A stretch of DNA of 64,000 bases, from NCBI GenBank assembly GCA_035578905.1, contig JAQJVL010001112.1, positions 62,001 to 126,000 on the forward strand, read 5' to 3'. This DNA is from Stictocephala bisonia (taxonomy: Eukaryota; Arthropoda; Insecta; Hemiptera; Membracidae). A program made the translations under genes and the position numbers. This document shows positions 63,685 to 64,000 of the stretch, piece after piece (positions within the stretch are counted from its first letter, which is position 1; every line of letters begins with the position of its first letter). The notes under the pieces were generated by a model. It saw nothing but the letters and a program-made list of their open reading frames with translations. It did not search any database and was not told where the DNA came from.

Positions 63685-63960
63685 GCTGCAGGGGTTCTGA
63701 TATTTCCGCTCCCGCCACTGTAATAGATTTCCGGGAGGTTACCACTACGATTACTGCTCTTGAACGGTCCAAAAAGGTAATCAATAGGAACAAATTGGAA
63801 CATTTCAGTTCTGCACTCACGTTGGTGTTCTGATATTTCCAAACCCGCCGCTGTAATAGATTTCGGCCAGGTTACCACTACATTTTGCTACCCTTAATTG
63901 GTCCAACAAGGTAATTGTTGGGAACGAGTAGGAAACTACATTGTAGTACTGCGTTGAGGT
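63685..63960. repeat. 133-bp tandem duplication
   Basis: GTTCTGATATTTCC followed by CCCGCC-CTGTAATAGATTTC occurs at 63694 and 63827, 133 bp apart. Both are followed by GGTTACCACTAC, a GGTCCAA-AAGGTAAT block and GGAAC. The copies are diverged (roughly 80 percent by eye). GC-richer than its surroundings. Confidence 0.85.
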
Positions 63961-64000
63961 TGCATATTTTAACACTTTTAACTGACTGGTTTTGAATAAG

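Overview
This window reads as AT-rich nuclear DNA from an animal, most likely an insect or another arthropod. The evidence is: GT-AG introns inside a transposase gene, a TA-flanked mariner, CR1-like and other LINE reverse transcriptases, a BEL/Pao remnant, PIF/Harbinger and Tigger/pogo fragments, a tRNA-derived SINE, and many microsatellites and minisatellites. Species cannot be fixed from sequence alone. No operon, bacterial gene, rRNA or CRISPR is present, and I could not identify any conventional host protein-coding gene. Nearly everything that codes belongs to a transposable element.

Layout. 1-1896: AT-rich non-coding DNA, with an odd homopolymer-rich segment at about 240-1710. 1897-4590: a 36-bp minisatellite, a 104-bp triplet repeat and a degenerate minisatellite. 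5900-10377: a nearly intact CR1-like LINE with a PHD plus esterase ORF1, and an ORF2 with endonuclease and reverse transcriptase. ORF2 sits in the same frame behind a single stop and carries one frameshift. 11738-12140: a third minisatellite of the same core family. 14440-15780 (minus): a gutted BEL/Pao element. 18103-23298: a structurally complete hAT-superfamily transposon with 8-bp target duplications and a spliced, open transposase. 23804-25136: a mariner with perfect 27-bp terminal repeats and a transposase missing a short stretch beside its first catalytic Asp. 25884-26185: a near-perfect 137-bp-arm palindrome.

28537-45001: mostly non-coding DNA punctuated by a 133-bp inverted-repeat element and tandem arrays of 58 bp (x9), 29 bp (x9), 75 bp (about x28), (GT)n and 53 bp (x12). 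46138-47720: a Tigger/pogo C-terminal PHD remnant and a decayed LINE on minus. 48568-52917: a 102-bp duplication, a tRNA-derived SINE, a MITE-like element with long inverted repeats, and a 5'-truncated LINE (minus). 53672-55110: a Harbinger transposase fragment and a second, diverged SINE. 56086-59382: a minisatellite that switches orientation midway, then a 130-bp array. The tail holds (AT)n and a 133-bp duplication.

There is no gene pathway to reconstruct. The elements are independent insertions. The mobile-element proteins each serve their own element: nicking and reverse transcription for LINEs, cut-and-paste for hAT, mariner, Harbinger and Tigger. The best candidates for something new are: (i) a short core motif shared by at least four separate minisatellites, plus isolated single copies, on both strands over about 43 kb; (ii) the in-frame single-stop, AUG-less ORF1/ORF2 junction of the CR1-like LINE; (iii) the 302-bp palindrome; (iv) the intact hAT element; and (v) the inverted minisatellite at 56-57.8 kb.
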